A DNA stretch of 64,000 nt, from the NCBI RefSeq assembly GCF_042100115.1, contig NC_091273.1, positions 248,001 to 312,000 of the forward strand. The letters run 5' to 3'. The notes under the pieces were generated by a model. The model was not told the origin of the DNA and ran no database searches. It saw nothing but the letters and a program-made list of their open reading frames with translations. The position numbers were made by a program, and so were the translations under genes. Below are positions 1 to 11,641 of the stretch, in pieces (the first letter of the stretch is position 1; each line of letters starts with the position of its first letter). This DNA comes from Alternaria dauci. Taxonomy: Eukaryota > Ascomycota > Dothideomycetes > Pleosporales > Pleosporaceae.

Positions 1-1625
1 CCTCAGCCTTTTCGCAACACTCCCTCGTCTCCACCATCTACGTAGTCCAAGGCGTCGTAGCCGCCGTCATCAAGCCTCCCATGGGGAAGATTGCCGACGT
101 CTTTGGCCGCCTGGAATCCTTTTCCATCACCATCTTGCTCTACACGATCGGCTACATCATGCAAGCCGGCTCCAACAACGTGCAAACTTTTGCTGGAGCG
201 CAAATCTTCTGGGCAGCCGGCTTCAACGGGTTACAGGTCTTGCAACAGATTTTCGTTGCTGACACGACGGATCTATTGAATCGCGCACTGTTTTCGACTC
301 TTTTCGATCTACCGTTTCTGTGGACGACGTGGGCGGGTCCGGAGGTTGGGCAGGCGATTTACACAAACATTTCGTGGAGATGGGGGTACGGTATCTGGGC
401 TATTATTCTGCCCGTGTGCTTTATTCCGCTGGCTGTGAGTCTGTGGATGAATCAGCGGCGGGCGAAGAACCTGGGCTTTGACGTGCCGAGTCCGTTTTAT
501 GGACGCAATACGTTGCAGGTGCTGAAGAATATCTGGTTCGATCTGGATGGGTTTGGTTTGCTGTTGTTTGCAGCTGCTATATCGTTGATCCTGCTACCTC
601 TTACTCTCGCTCCGAGTGCGAGTGGCGGATGGAAAAATGCGAGCATGATTGCCATGTTAGTCATTGGCGGTGTTCTGCTTCTTGCTTTCCCACTGTGGGA
701 GACGAGCAAGAAACTCGCACCGAAAGCTTTCTTCCCGCCGAATCTGTTCAAAGAACGGACAGTCATCGCCGGTGTATTGATCGCATTCTTCTACTTCAGT
801 GAGTCACCCTAATCACTGCCCTCTCCGCTGATCTACATGCTGACCAAGACAACAGTGGCATTCTACATGTCCGTCTTCCCCTACTTCAGCTCCTACCTGC
901 AAATCGTCCAAGGCCAATCCATCGTAACCTCGGGCTACATTACGCGTGTATTCACCTTTAGTTCCACCGTGTCCAGCGTCGTCGTCTCACTCTTGATCAA
1001 ATACACGGCACATTACAAATACTATGTCACCCTTGGAGCCGCCATCTACCTCATGGGCATGGGCCTCATGCTTCACTACCGCACTGAATCCGCATCAACA
1101 GGAACGCTAGTCGGCACTCAGATAGCCATCGGCATCGGAGGCGGTTTCCTGAACGTGCCAGTGCAGTTAGGTGTCCAAGCCAGCGTCAGCCACCAACAAG
1201 TCGCAGCCGCAACAACCGTCTGGCTCACCCTCCTCGAAGTCGGCGGCGCCGTTGGCTCAGCCATTTCAGGCGCGATTTGGAGCACGTATATCCCGCGAAA
1301 CCTCCAATTGTATCTGCCGGCGGAGAACGCGGCGGATTGGGCGACCATCTACGGGAGTATCGTTGTCGCGGCGGACTACGTCACGTATCCGGCTGGATCG
1401 CCGGTGCGCATTGCGATTAATAGGGCGTACCAGGAGACGATGCGGTATCTGCTTATTGGCGCGCTTTGTTGTGCGGCGCCGATTGTGCCGTTGACGTTGT
1501 GTTTGAGGAATTACAAGTTGAACGCGATGGACCAGAAGGTTGTCGGGAACGTAATTGGAAGTGCTGAGAAGAAGAGAGGTGAGGGTGGTAGTAGGGGAAG
1601 TGGGTGGAGATTTTGGAAGAGATAG
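1..1625 (+). CDS. Siderophore-iron transporter (MFS, SIT family), 5' partial
   Basis: Major-facilitator transporter of the fungal siderophore-iron (SIT/ARN) family, expected to import ferric siderophores across the plasma or vesicle membrane. The frame is open from base 3, so the start and the first membrane helices lie outside the window. Exon 1 ends at 798, the intron is 799-855 (GTGAGT...AACAG, 57 bp) and the last exon is 856-1625, giving 521 visible residues. Family signs are PPMGKIADVFGR after the first visible helix, an ADTTDLLNRAL segment, a ISWRWGYGIW segment, and a short basic loop (NQRRAKNLGF) before the second half. About ten hydrophobic helices are visible and the tail is basic (KKRGEGGSRG). 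It converges on the acyltransferase gene with only about 77 bp between stops. The substrate siderophore cannot be read from sequence. Confidence 0.9.
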
Positions 1626-1702
1626 ATGCAGTGATGCGACATATGTCGGATCCGGTAAGTTACAGTATCATTATGCTAAATGTACGCTGTGGTTTTATCA
1701 CC

Positions 1703-3110
1703 CTATAACTTACATAGCAGTCTCTCCATATAACGGCCTATAGCGATACTTCTTCGATCAACTGCATCCGCCATATAGATGCTTACCAGCAACATCACTC
1801 CTACCATCAAAGGTATTGACAATATCCACGCCACGAATACTATTCCCCACTTTCCATGCACATGAGCATCAAAGTAACTCGTACCAGTAACGCAAAGGCT
1901 TGTCCAATACAAAGTCCAATGCAGCATGATGCGAAGAACAGTCTGGTGACACAGGTACAGACTGAAAGAGGTATGACCTAGAAACTGCGCTATCCTCGTT
2001 TCAAACGGTGCCCGGAGTCGAGGTAGCACACGCATACTACCAACGACCAAGATCGCGCCGAACGTATGCCATATGCGCATTGTTGCTTCTGGTATCCATC
2101 ACGAGAGCGGAGGACACCAATCGAGGAAGAACCAGTCTGGCGGAAATTTTGGGTCAATCTTACCGTCAGACTGGATCCGTATGGGCAGGCAAAGGAGGTA
2201 GATGCCCACGATGAAGACCAGATATCCCGACAAGGCTGACAGTCGGTCCAGTCCAGTCCAGGATGTGCTCGGCTTGTGATGATGGTGAAAGGATGGAGAC
2301 GCAACTGCAGGCATTTCTTGCTGTCTGAGCGATGCAGAAGCGTTGAGTTCGGCAAAAAAGACGCCTGCGAAGAAAGCCATGAACTCGGGTGTGCCATTCC
2401 ACCATGACCGCGCACAAAGAAGTCCTATGATGGACAGTCGTACCATCTCGCGAGCGTTGGACAGCGCAAGTAGTGTTAGGTATACTTTCATCGAGCCGCG
2501 TATCTCTATTGGAATCGTCCAGAAGTCTGGAGTAATGGTCAGAAAGGCGCGACTCTATCGTCATCAATTTTTACTTACGATCGTTGAGCGTCAGATTCTG
2601 GTTGTTTTCCACATTGGCGATGCTGACGAAAGACCGGAGCAAACACTGTAAATGCGGGATTGGAGACTTCCACGGGTCTGCGCCTGGACACCCCGTACCT
2701 TCTCTAAAATGAAGAGTGTAAAATCCAGCATAGTACAACAAATGACTCCCCAGCATCGTGACTGCAACCGGGAAGCACAGCCGAAACATCCGTCTAACCA
2801 CACTGCTCGTCAACTTCTGATAAAATCCGGTCAGAGAACCTTCGCGGCGGAGTTTGATCAGGCCAATGGAAATGGAGTACCCAGATACCACGAAGAAGAT
2901 GCAGACCATGCCCGGCCCGGCGAAGAAGATCCGAAAGAGTGGAAGCTGGATCAATTGCCGATTCTCAGATGCTGGAGCGTCCCAGAAGGATCGGTAGGGT
3001 GTGACGAGCTTTCCGGATGTCATGTGGAACCAAACAACGATGACTGCGGCGACGCCGCGAAGTCCATCCAACCAAGTCTCCCGGCCATTGGAGACTGATT
3101 TTGCGCCCAT
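1703..3110 (-). CDS. Acyltransferase-3 family membrane protein, possibly interrupted
   Basis: Multi-pass membrane acyltransferase of the Acyl_transf_3 (OafA-like) family, which moves acyl groups onto sugars, lipids or metabolites. The N-terminus has the family signature WLDGLRGVAAVIVVWFHM (residues about 13-30), with the usual histidine near its end. FFVVSGYSIS and the C-terminal FLGHTSFSLYLCHQ also fit. Exon 1 is 3110-2579 and intron 1 is 2527-2578 (GTAAGT...CTCCAG), which joins to HFWTIPIEIRGSMKVY. An in-frame TGA then sits at 2099-2101, with coding-like sequence of the same frame on both sides. A possible second intron at 2089-2163 (GTAAGA...ACCAG, 75 bp, a multiple of three) would remove it and give 426 residues. 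Without it the product stops at 319 residues and loses the last helices. Either the gene uses that intron or it is a nonsense allele. Family call is firm; integrity is not. Confidence 0.8.
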
Positions 3111-4654
3111 GTTTGGTCGATTCCTATGGATTCAAGCGTAGCGACGAGAGATAGAGGGATCGCGCAGTGGGATTGAGTAAGACGATGGCCGGCTTCCGTG
3201 GAGTCCAAAACTTGGTTGCCTGGTTTAAAAATCGAGGATGCTCTCGGGTTCGGGGATTAGAGTTACTGCTAGCGCCATGAATGGGAGGTTGTACACATTT
3301 AGACGCGATATTTCCAAAGAAACCCGGATCACACGGATTCGTGTCAGCTGTCAACACTCTCGATCCCCACGTTTGAGTCTCGAAGGTACCACTCTAGTGG
3401 GTTTGGCAAAGAATGAAGATGTTGCGATATTGTCGGGACTACGCCCGAGACCAGAGGAGTGCGCGAAACCGCGTGTGTTTCGGCTGGTCTGTATGCAATG
3501 TTCGCCTTTGAGAGCTAACGGGTAGCGATTTATATGGGGAGAAAAGGTCTTGCGTGGTCTATTTATGCCGTGGAATCTCCCGAGACCCTGGTCCCTCCTG
3601 AATCGCAACGTGGCACTACCTAGGTATGGTGTCGCATCTACCAACTCGTACCTGACTAACGATATCGTGCGCACCCGACAAAGTTCGAGTATTCTATTGA
3701 AGTCTTCAACGTTTCTAAAGCTTTGCCCTTCAGTTTGCCTCGGTTTGAATTCCTCCAAACTCTCAATTATTCTGACGATAACGATCCCTGGGTCATATCG
3801 GTCTTTCGGCGCTTTTGCACAAGAGTCGTGCTCCTCCTTGTAGGTGATCCATAGATACGCGCGGAGCGGAACGGAGTTTGGTTTTTCGTTCCATATTCCG
3901 AAAAAGGCCCTTTACGTTCTAGAAATGCTTGAAATCAGGTGTTTCGGGTGTTCTTGTTGTGGGCACAGACGACTAACGCGAATGCCTAAGGAATCTTGTC
4001 AGCAAGTAAGCCTATCCTTAGAAGGAACGGCAGCACAGACCACGAGATTAGGTACGATTCCAAGGCTGAGCGGTCAATGTTACCAAACGCCCGCAGGGTT
4101 CTAGACCTTGGCATGGAAACTGCGCCCCGAGGTTGGTAATCAACGTGAGTGGCCAAGCAACCCCAGGGTCTCACCAGGTCTATTCTGGTAATATCCCATG
4201 TGAGATAGAGTAGACTACAAATTGTTCGGCAATGATACCGCGAGATACCCGAGTACGTAGACAGGGATGACACCATCGTGACGCCAGTTCGGATCGTGAC
4301 AGCAGCAAGTAGGAGTTCCATCATTGGAGGAAACTGTTGAGCAGGTAGCCACTAACCTCAACTGAAATCAGACTGTGCTCAAAAGAGTTGTACGTACCGT
4401 CAACCTTGACTTGAAGCGGTATTCAAAGTCTCCCGAGGTATTACTCCAGGGTCGCTTGTATGATTAGTACAGAATCGTATTGCACTAACCCTGCAGGACA
4501 ACGGCACATTTCAGGAAGGTCCGGAAGTTTGTCGGCTGGGGGTCTTGGTGTGTAGTCCCAAGCCTTTGCTGCACGGTCTCAACGGTATGAGTGTACTGTT
4601 TATAAATCGGGACTCGATTTTGATCAGTGTTTCCAACTACCTAGTATCATCAAC
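3111..4654. other. Intergenic region between divergent genes
   Basis: About 1.5 kb between the starts of the acyltransferase (minus) and the glycosyltransferase (plus), so it should hold both promoters. Open frames here (for example 3351-3758 minus) show no recognisable family and no hydrophobic or domain pattern. I see no tRNA, repeat or mobile element. Confidence 0.5.
4601..4607 (+). promoter_or_regulatory. TATA-like element upstream of the GT2 gene
   Basis: The sequence TATAAAT lies 54 bp upstream of the ATG at 4655, a reasonable place for a fungal TATA box with a short leader. This is a motif match only. Confidence 0.35.
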
Positions 4655-6659
4655 ATGAAGTTACTTCCAAGTTACTGGCTTCGCGCAAGCTATGTGCGGC
4701 TCTGCTCTTATTACACCTCTTTACAGTTGTCTGGGTCGTCTGAAACAGAGGATAAGCAAAAACATACCTCGTCAGAACCAACAATCCAAAAACTAGTCGC
4801 CACATCCGGAAAAGTGTACAACTTCATCGGTTGTTTGGCTGCAACAGTCCTCTACTACTATCTTACCTTGTATTGGTCCGACTACCTCTACACCTTTGAC
4901 ACAATCATGATGGTGTATCTCGCAGAACACTGCGGCTGGGACAATGAAAGAGTCCGTGGAAACAGTGGCAAGCGGAAGCGAAGAAAAGATAGCGCCTATT
5001 CTGAGCTAAACCTAGCTGAGAAAGGAGAATATCGAGCACATCCTGAGAGCTTGCCAAAGGACAAGCTCGGCTGTATTGCTGCAATTGTGGGATATCGCGA
5101 GGATCCTGTCATCTTCACCAAGGCTCTTGACAGTTACTTAGATGCTGAGGGGTGTCGGTTTGTGCTTGCTTGTATTGATGGCAATGGACCAGAAGACCAG
5201 CCAATGGTTGACGTTTTCCAAAAGATATTTACTTCGATCCTTGTCCTCCAGCTTCCAACATCTTGTGCTCCGATTGACAATGATCAGGTCTACCCTACTA
5301 AATCGGCCGTCGTCAACCTTCCCATTCCACTCGTGGAAATTGCGTTCCAAATGGAGAGTGATACTGAGACTTGGAGACAAGACCTTGTTCTCATCGAGAA
5401 ATGCATAGCACTTGCTAAGCAGACGCTGCTCGATCACCAGATACACCTCACAGGACCCGACGCCATAACACGTCTATGTGTAACACAACCCCACATGCAC
5501 AAAAAGGGCATCATGTTTACCTCGTTCATCATCTGTTTTGCGCTATCCGAAATTCTCGATATCGAGTACGTATGGACCTCTGATTCCGATTCCATGGTCT
5601 ACAAGGATACCATCCAGACAACAATCGAGACTATACACGGCGACGACAAATGCGCAGGAGCCAGTACGGCACTGAACATTCACAACTGGAAAGACAATCT
5701 TGTGACGATGCTGGGCAACACGATTTACTTGAACGAATTACATCTTTCGAGATGTTTCTCAAGCGCCGTGGGCGCCAACGATTGCCAGAGCGGACCGTGT
5801 GCGGCGTTTCTTATCAAGGCTATCAAGCCTGAGCTACTAGCCTGGTACAAGCAGACAATCTTTGGACACTGGATGGTCAGTTTCCTCTTCGTTACATCAA
5901 TACCGTCTCCACGTACGTCTCGTTGATGGCGCTAACACTCCACAGATTGTCAACGAAGACCGACACATGACTACCCGCCTCCTCCTCCCAGGCTATCGCG
6001 TCCGCTACATCCCCCACGCCGTGACCGCGACCGAGACGCCCGTCACCCTCCGCCGCTGGCTTCTGCAGCAAGTCCGCTGGGCCCGTGCCGTCCACATTGA
6101 GTCGTACGCGCATCCAACCATGTACCTCAACCAACCGCCGCTGTTCTTCTACGCCGCGTTGCGCCGCGAGGTCACATCCTTTGTTATATTTACAACGATG
6201 ATTTCCTACTTCTTCGTAGGCGTGAACCCGTTCATGCGGTTTATACCGAGGGATTACATGGTAAAGTTCTTGCTCACTGCGGTGTATCTCAAGACAAGGA
6301 ACCCCATCAATCCTACCTGGGGCGAGTGGGTTTGGTCTGTTCCTGCCGCGTTGTTCTACATGATACCGCTACCAGCGATTCAAGCTTGGAGCTTTGTAAC
6401 TATGCTTGCTAACGAATGGGGCACGTCGATGCGCGGGGATATGCAGACAAAAGAGAGAAGCAGATGGACAGAACTGAGGAAAAAGGTATGGGAAGTGGGC
6501 TTCTTTGTTGCGTGGATGGGCGTCATTGGCGGAGTGGCGGGTCGTTACATTAGCTCGGAGTTGGGGCTAGATGCATGGACGAGCGCCATGTGTATGGGCA
6601 TGGGTACGACGGTGATGTGGACTGCCTTTGGGTATTGGATCGTTACTATCAAGGAATGA
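4655..6659 (+). CDS. Processive family 2 glycosyltransferase (hyaluronan/cellulose-synthase-like)
   Basis: Membrane GT2 enzyme that probably polymerises a surface polysaccharide from a UDP-sugar. It resembles the fungal type 2 glycosyltransferases linked to hyphal growth on solid surfaces in plant pathogens (family knowledge; identity inferred). Exons are 4655-5875 and 5946-6659 (intron 70 bp, GTCAGT...CCACAG), 644 residues. A membrane segment lies near residues 48-70. The GT-A core starts at CIAAIVGYREDP, followed by the CIDGNG aspartate (about 174), the DSDS pair (D310, D312), an SGPCAAF loop (about 379), NEDRHM with D412, and QQVRW (448-452), the product-channel motif. Several helices follow (about 475-500, 525-570, 600-640), as in processive synthases. 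SGPCAAF and NEDR differ from the common SGPCGLYR-type and GDDR forms. A TATA-like box precedes it. Sugar specificity is unknown. Confidence 0.88.
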
Positions 6660-7842
6660 AAGTAATGTTGTCCAAGTCGCGGGATTGGACTATCGTCAAC
6701 TAAAACACCGTATGGGGGATGTAGACATGTATCTGGTCGACTTTTGACGATGGAGGCGATGATGCAGCGGTAATTGTGAGTCGCTCATCGTCTATGGGTC
6801 AGTACGGTACCATGGGTGGGATTTTCGTTAGCTAAAGCCGTGGCGCGCGTGCTGTATCACGACCAGGATGAAAAGCTGATGTTGTAGACGGAGGCCGATG
6901 CAGAAACGACGCGACGCGGTCGTAAAAGATGGTGCTGCAAAACGCGTCAATCCCGCGCTATTCCCATTATGACAGTCAACCCACCAAACCCTGCCCTGCA
7001 ACCCCACTCATCAAAAACAGTTCATGTCCTTTCCGAGGGTCCAGTTCAAATACGACCCTGACCAAGAATTCGGATTCTGTACCCTGCTATGGAACAAGAC
7101 CTTGGCACACCGAGTGCCACCGCTGACATACACAATGCAGACAACCTCTAGATGAACAACATGTGAAAAAGGGGGACAGTGCAGTACCGCACGAACAACC
7201 TGATCGTACTCCTCACCCTACCCATCGGCCGAAGTCACCATCAAACTAGCCAGCGAGCCAAAAATACCACATACCCTTTCTCCCCTTCGCTTCCAAAAAA
7301 TCCGGAACTATCCAGACAAATCCCACCCTCCCCATGCACCACCACACCTCTCCATCCCCCAACCCCCCAGCCACACCAATATCCTGAAACACGCACGAAA
7401 TCCCAATCGTCCTTCGGCAAACCCGGTTCAATCCCTCCTTCTCCTTTCCGTCATCAATTACTAGGCGCCCTTGCGAATTGCCGTTCTACCCGGTTTGTTT
7501 GTTTGTCATCCATGCGCCATGCGCCGCAGTCTTGGCGTTCGGGCGGTATCCACAACTTGCACAGCCTCCGCTGCAGCCACTCCTCGGAGGATGCTGATGG
7601 TATCAAAGCGGGGTCGGGGGGTTGGGTTGTTTAATGTTGTATTCGTTGTATGTCGGAATTGTGCTTTCTTCGGCATGGAAGGTCGGTAGTGGTGGTACTC
7701 GAAGAAAAAGAAAAAAAAAGGGGGGGGGGGAAAGAGCTGAACAGTCGTTGTTGATGTTGTTGTTTTGCGTAATCGGTAGGTAATTCGATTCCAAAGCCCA
7801 CCACCCGGAAACAAAGACGTCTTCCTATGCGGCAGCATCAAA
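6660..7842. other. Intergenic region with a homopurine tract
   Basis: About 1.2 kb between convergent genes without a convincing gene. Frames such as 7179-7634 plus are pyrimidine-rich shadows coding Pro/Ser/Thr-rich strings. The notable element is an uninterrupted purine run at about 7701-7736 with an A9 block followed by an 11-base G block. Confidence 0.5.
7701..7736 (+). repeat. Homopurine (A/G) low-complexity tract
   Basis: Thirty-six consecutive purines: an A-rich half (GAAGAAAAAG then A9) followed by eleven G and AAAGAG. Mirror-like A-to-G tracts can be hypervariable or form triplex structures. It lies about 105 bp beyond the stop of the neighbouring minus-strand gene, so it is probably 3' non-coding. 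Confidence 0.8.
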
Positions 7843-8463
7843 TCACTCCTCACCACCCTTCACCTTACCCCACCACTCCGCCGTCCTCGACCCTTTTTGC
7901 CGTGGCGGCCCCGTCTTCGTCTGCACCTCCTCTTCTCCCTTCTCCGTTTTCGTCTCCATCTCGTTTCCACACGCCTTCTCATACTCTCCCAAACACTTAT
8001 CCGCACAATCATCATACTCCTTCGTCAACGCCATCGTCTCCCGATCCACATACATCTTCCTACACTCATCCTGACACGGCGCCGCCGCCAAAAACAACGC
8101 ACAGCACTGCAGGGACCCGATCCCTTGCGTGCACGAGCTGCTCGTTGGCGCTGGGGAATGCAGTTTGTGTGCGAGCGAGGAGATGAGAGTGTCGGTGCTG
8201 GAAGTGTAGCGTGGGACGAGGTGGTAGAAGAAGATTGGTATGCAGAGGAGGAAGAGGAGGGCTGGGATGAGGGACCGGTAGCGTGGGGTGTAGTGGCGGG
8301 GTGTGTGGCGGGGGTGTGAGGGCCGGGTGGTGGATGGTGATGTTGGCGTGGATGAGGGACGGGTTTCGGTATGGGAGAGGTGGCGCCAGGTGGCTGCTAG
8401 GTCTTTCATTGCGGCGTGGTGGTTGGGTAGTCCTTTGAAGAGATGCGAGGCGGGGATGCTCAT
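7843..8463 (-). CDS. Small single-pass membrane protein with cysteine-rich domain, unknown function
   Basis: A 206-residue open frame without introns that I do not recognise. The N-terminal 60 residues are Ser/Thr/Pro/His/Arg-rich and look disordered. One strong membrane segment follows (about 67-83, ALLFLLCIPIFFYHLV). After it comes a compact cysteine-rich stretch of about 60 residues with eight cysteines: a CTQG site, a CC pair, a CQDEC motif, CADKC and a final CG. The tail is charged (EKGEEEVQTK...). The layout suggests a type II-like membrane protein with a disulfide-bonded lumenal or extracellular domain, possibly of CX9C-like helical form. The opposite strand also has long open frames because of GC skew, so coding status is inferred from the hydrophobic and cysteine pattern. 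No function is assigned. Confidence 0.5.
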   Translation of the reverse strand: MSIPASHLFKGLPNHHAAMKDLAATWRHLSHTETRPSSTPTSPSTTRPSHPRHTPRHYTPRYRSLIPALLFLLCIPIFFYHLVPRYTSSTDTLISSLAHKLHSPAPTSSSCTQGIGSLQCCALFLAAAPCQDECRKMYVDRETMALTKEYDDCADKCLGEYEKACGNEMETKTEKGEEEVQTKTGPPRQKGSRTAEWWGKVKGGEE

Positions 8464-10070
8464 GCGGTTGTCTCCCTGGGGGTATATAGGAAGTAGTTGT
8501 ATCCGTCACAGTACTCTTGGTGTGTTGTAGTACTATATCCTCACTCCAAAAAGGCTGGCTGGCTGGGTGGAACGCAACGTTAGTCGGAGACAAAAGAAAG
8601 ACAGGAAGATATCGCGAGATCAATCCAAAAATGAGTAAGATCAGGCACCCAAGACGCTACAAGAACAGCCAGCACCATGACATGCGGCCCATATGTATGA
8701 CAGACAACCCGCCCGCCGTCCACCAACGGCGGTTATCCGGCAGCCACTTTGGTGCTTCGTCAAGACGGTAAGGCGGCAGCGCTAGTTCGTACAAGTGTGG
8801 CTTAGTGATCAGACAGCCTGTGTTTAAAGATTACTCCCCTGGCACGCCTTGGCCCGCATTATGCAAATGGCTCTGAAGCGAATCGTGTTGGAATAAACAT
8901 GTGCGAATTGTCGTACGAAGGGGATGTCTCCGGATGCAATCAAATGTACAAGTCCCGAAACCATGGCGTCTTTGCGCACGATGGTGCATTTCGGCTAGAA
9001 AGACGAGCATTGGCCCGTCCTGGGCGTAAGCGGAGGTATGGGTGTTTGTATTTCCAAGCACAGCCACGACCAGATCGTTGGTCGAGACACCCCTGATCTT
9101 CTAGCGGAACAACATTTAGTTAAAAGCGCGCCCGACGAACCTGGGGAAACTCGGGTTCTTGCGCCTGCGCGACACATAATAGATCAGTTGATATCGACAT
9201 GGAAGAAGAGACATCCCTTCCACCTTCCCGCCGTCTCCCTTGCCCATGCTCAAGTCAATTCCCACTACGCACAGCCATGACCACAACAGTGGTAATAAAA
9301 CCTCCCCCTTGCGTTAGCGGAGCGATAATAAAGTCAAGGTATGCCGAGAGAATCTGGGGAAAAATCCGGTGCCAGGTTCGGGCCTAAGCTACGTGTACCG
9401 TCAGCCCTAACGTCTTGGGGCGAAAGTAGTTGAGTAAACAAACGTTCAGATCTGCCAAATGAGCAGCTGGAAACGGGAAGCCTTTATTACTGATTCGTCC
9501 GAACGCGCGAGAGAGCCGTTGAAACAGTATTTTGCAAATGTTACGAGGTCATTGATCTTTTGTAGGCTTGTGTACGACTGACCCTGAATCTTGCGCACAG
9601 TTGCAAAACGTGGTAATTGGAGGAATTGGGCGGACTGAATTCTGAAGTTCTAACGTCTGGACGCATTGCACACGCCGTCATATTCCGCGGTGTTGTTATC
9701 ACGATGCACGCTGAACAAAAGGGGAACGTTGCCGTATCGGGCACCACAACAACAAAATGCATTCGGTGCTTATGGCGCCCGGCGCGACGACTTCAGGTCG
9801 GCGGCCGGCTGATGCCCGCGTCTCGTTTCCATACCACACTGTGTAGGTGATGCGCAGGCGCCGTTTGTACCGGAAAGTTAGTTGCGCCATAACATCGGGC
9901 TCTTGCCGATCCGCTATCCACCAGGCACACTCGCCATGTGTCCTGAAAGACGCTGGAAATATGAAGAGATCTAGTTGAAATCTGAGATCCAAAATCTAAT
10001 TCCACGATATACTTTTGACAGGTCAGCGCATGTCACTCCAAGCATTAGCTAAACTCTAATAGACAACTTA
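8464..10070. other. Intergenic region, nothing recognised
   Basis: About 1.6 kb upstream of the small membrane protein gene and downstream of the ZIP gene. Only short unconnected frames are present, none with a domain or plausible splice chain. No tRNA or repeat was seen. Confidence 0.5.
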
Positions 10071-11399
10071 CTAAAGCATAATACCAGCACCCGTAAACAT
10101 GGCGGCAAATTGCATCAAAGTCTTCCTAAGCTCTTGGCCCTTGTTCGGGCCGGTCTCGAGCAGCTCTGGGATAACGGCCACGGTCCCAACGTATAGGAAA
10201 GTGCCGGCGGTGAAGGGCAGCAGCATGTCTCCCCACTGCAGACTAGTGCCCATGATACCAGCACCGGAGCCATGGACATCCGCAGACGCAGAGCTGCCGC
10301 CAAATTCTTGCACGGCAATGCCTATGCAGGTGCCGAGGAATGCGCCGACAGCAGTAACGAACTGGGCGCCCATGGCTGCGCGCTTTGAGAAGCCGGACTG
10401 GATGAGGAGGGCAAAGTCGCCGACCTCGTGGGGTATCTCGTGGAAGAAGACGGCGACGGTTGTGGTTGCGCCAATGGTAGGCGAGGCGTAGAAAGAGGAG
10501 CTGAGGGCCAGACCGTCGGTGATGTTGTGGGTAAAGTCTGCGATGAGATTGAGGTAGCCCCCCAGCTTCACGCTGGCATTGATCTCCTTGTCCGCTGTCT
10601 CGGCGACGGATGATGTGCCGTTGGCGCCTGCCTTCCTCGAGCGCACGCCGTCTTTGGCGCTGCCCACGTCGATGCTTGTGGTCTTGGCTGTATCTTCGAC
10701 TTTGGCGTGCGAGTGGCCGTGGGAATGGTCGTGTCCGCCTTCGCCTCCAGTCGCGATGCGCAGGCCCTTGTCCATGGCTACGAAGGTGATGAAGCCGACC
10801 ATGATGGCCACGCCCAACAAAAGGTTCTTGTTGGGTTCCACCATGACAAACTTGACCGAGTTGTGCTCTTCCTCGCCCAGGAAGATCTCGGGCAGCAGAT
10901 GGAAGAGGGTGTCACCCAGCAGCCCGCCCACGGCGAATGCGACCATGACGGACAGCGACGAGGGGTCGATGTTGGGGGGACATAGCGCGAGGAGGAAGTT
11001 TGGCGGGCCGGAGATGTAGAGCGTCGCCAGCAGGGCATTGACTGCAGGGCTGCCGGGGAAGAGGAAGGCGAAGATCTGGGAGCTGAGCGACGACGTCGTG
11101 GGGGCTGAAGCTATCTTGTGCTGGTTGAGAGCTTGCACGAGGGGGCATTCCTAGGAGGTGTGAGTACCGCTGTGAGCACGCGACATCACGGTGTCGCTTG
11201 AACGAGGACAATTCGATATTCAACTGAGACTAGTAAATGACTGTCGTACCTGTAGTTGCTCTTCAATTTCATGGGCGCTCAAGTTGCCCACTGGCACACC
11301 CGCCGTCTCGCCCTTGACGGCAGCAGCAGCCACGTTCCATGCCAGCACGCCCAGGAAGATTGCCAAGGAAAGCAGCGTCCTGTTGCGTCGCGACACCAT
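10071..11399 (-). CDS. ZIP zinc transporter, KE4/LIV-1 type
   Basis: Membrane zinc transporter of the ZIP family, LIV-1/KE4 branch, which moves zinc between an organelle (usually ER or Golgi) and the cytosol. Exon 1 is 11399-11250 (50 codons: signal-like segment LLSLAIFLGVLAW, then VGNLSAHEIEEQLQ). The intron is 11151-11249 (99 bp, GTACGA...CCTAG) and exon 2 is 11150-10071, giving 409 residues. A cytosolic histidine-rich loop (HDHSHGHSHAK) lies between helices 3 and 4. The paired metal-site helices carry HNITDG and HEIPHE, the hallmark of the LIV-1 branch. The yeast counterpart would be Yke4 (inferred from family). The ATG at 11399 is chosen because it gives a signal-like N-terminus and a phase-perfect splice into exon 2. 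Confidence 0.92.
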
Positions 11400-11641
11400 G
11401 ATGAGGGGTCAAGTGATTCGATTTAATTATCCGTGATATTGGATCGTGAGGGGTTGGACGTTCAGGGGTCTGTCGCCTGCAACATGTAAACTGGCCTGGC
11501 CTGGAGCTCGGGAGAGACCTAGTCCGCTATCGATAACGCTAACGGAAAGTTCGCCAAAACTTTTGGCAGTCGCGACCACCGCCTCGACAACACCACAACT
11601 ACCAATCCGATACCCTCTATAGCTCTCGCCAATCAGACGAA

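Noticed and set aside
3351..3758. 135-codon open frame on the minus strand
   Set aside because: Arg/Ser/Pro-heavy shadow composition, no hydrophobic pattern, no motif and no splice partner.
7179..7634. 151-codon open frame on the plus strand
   Set aside because: Pyrimidine-rich DNA gives Pro/Ser/Thr strings; no domain, and the opposite strand is equally open.
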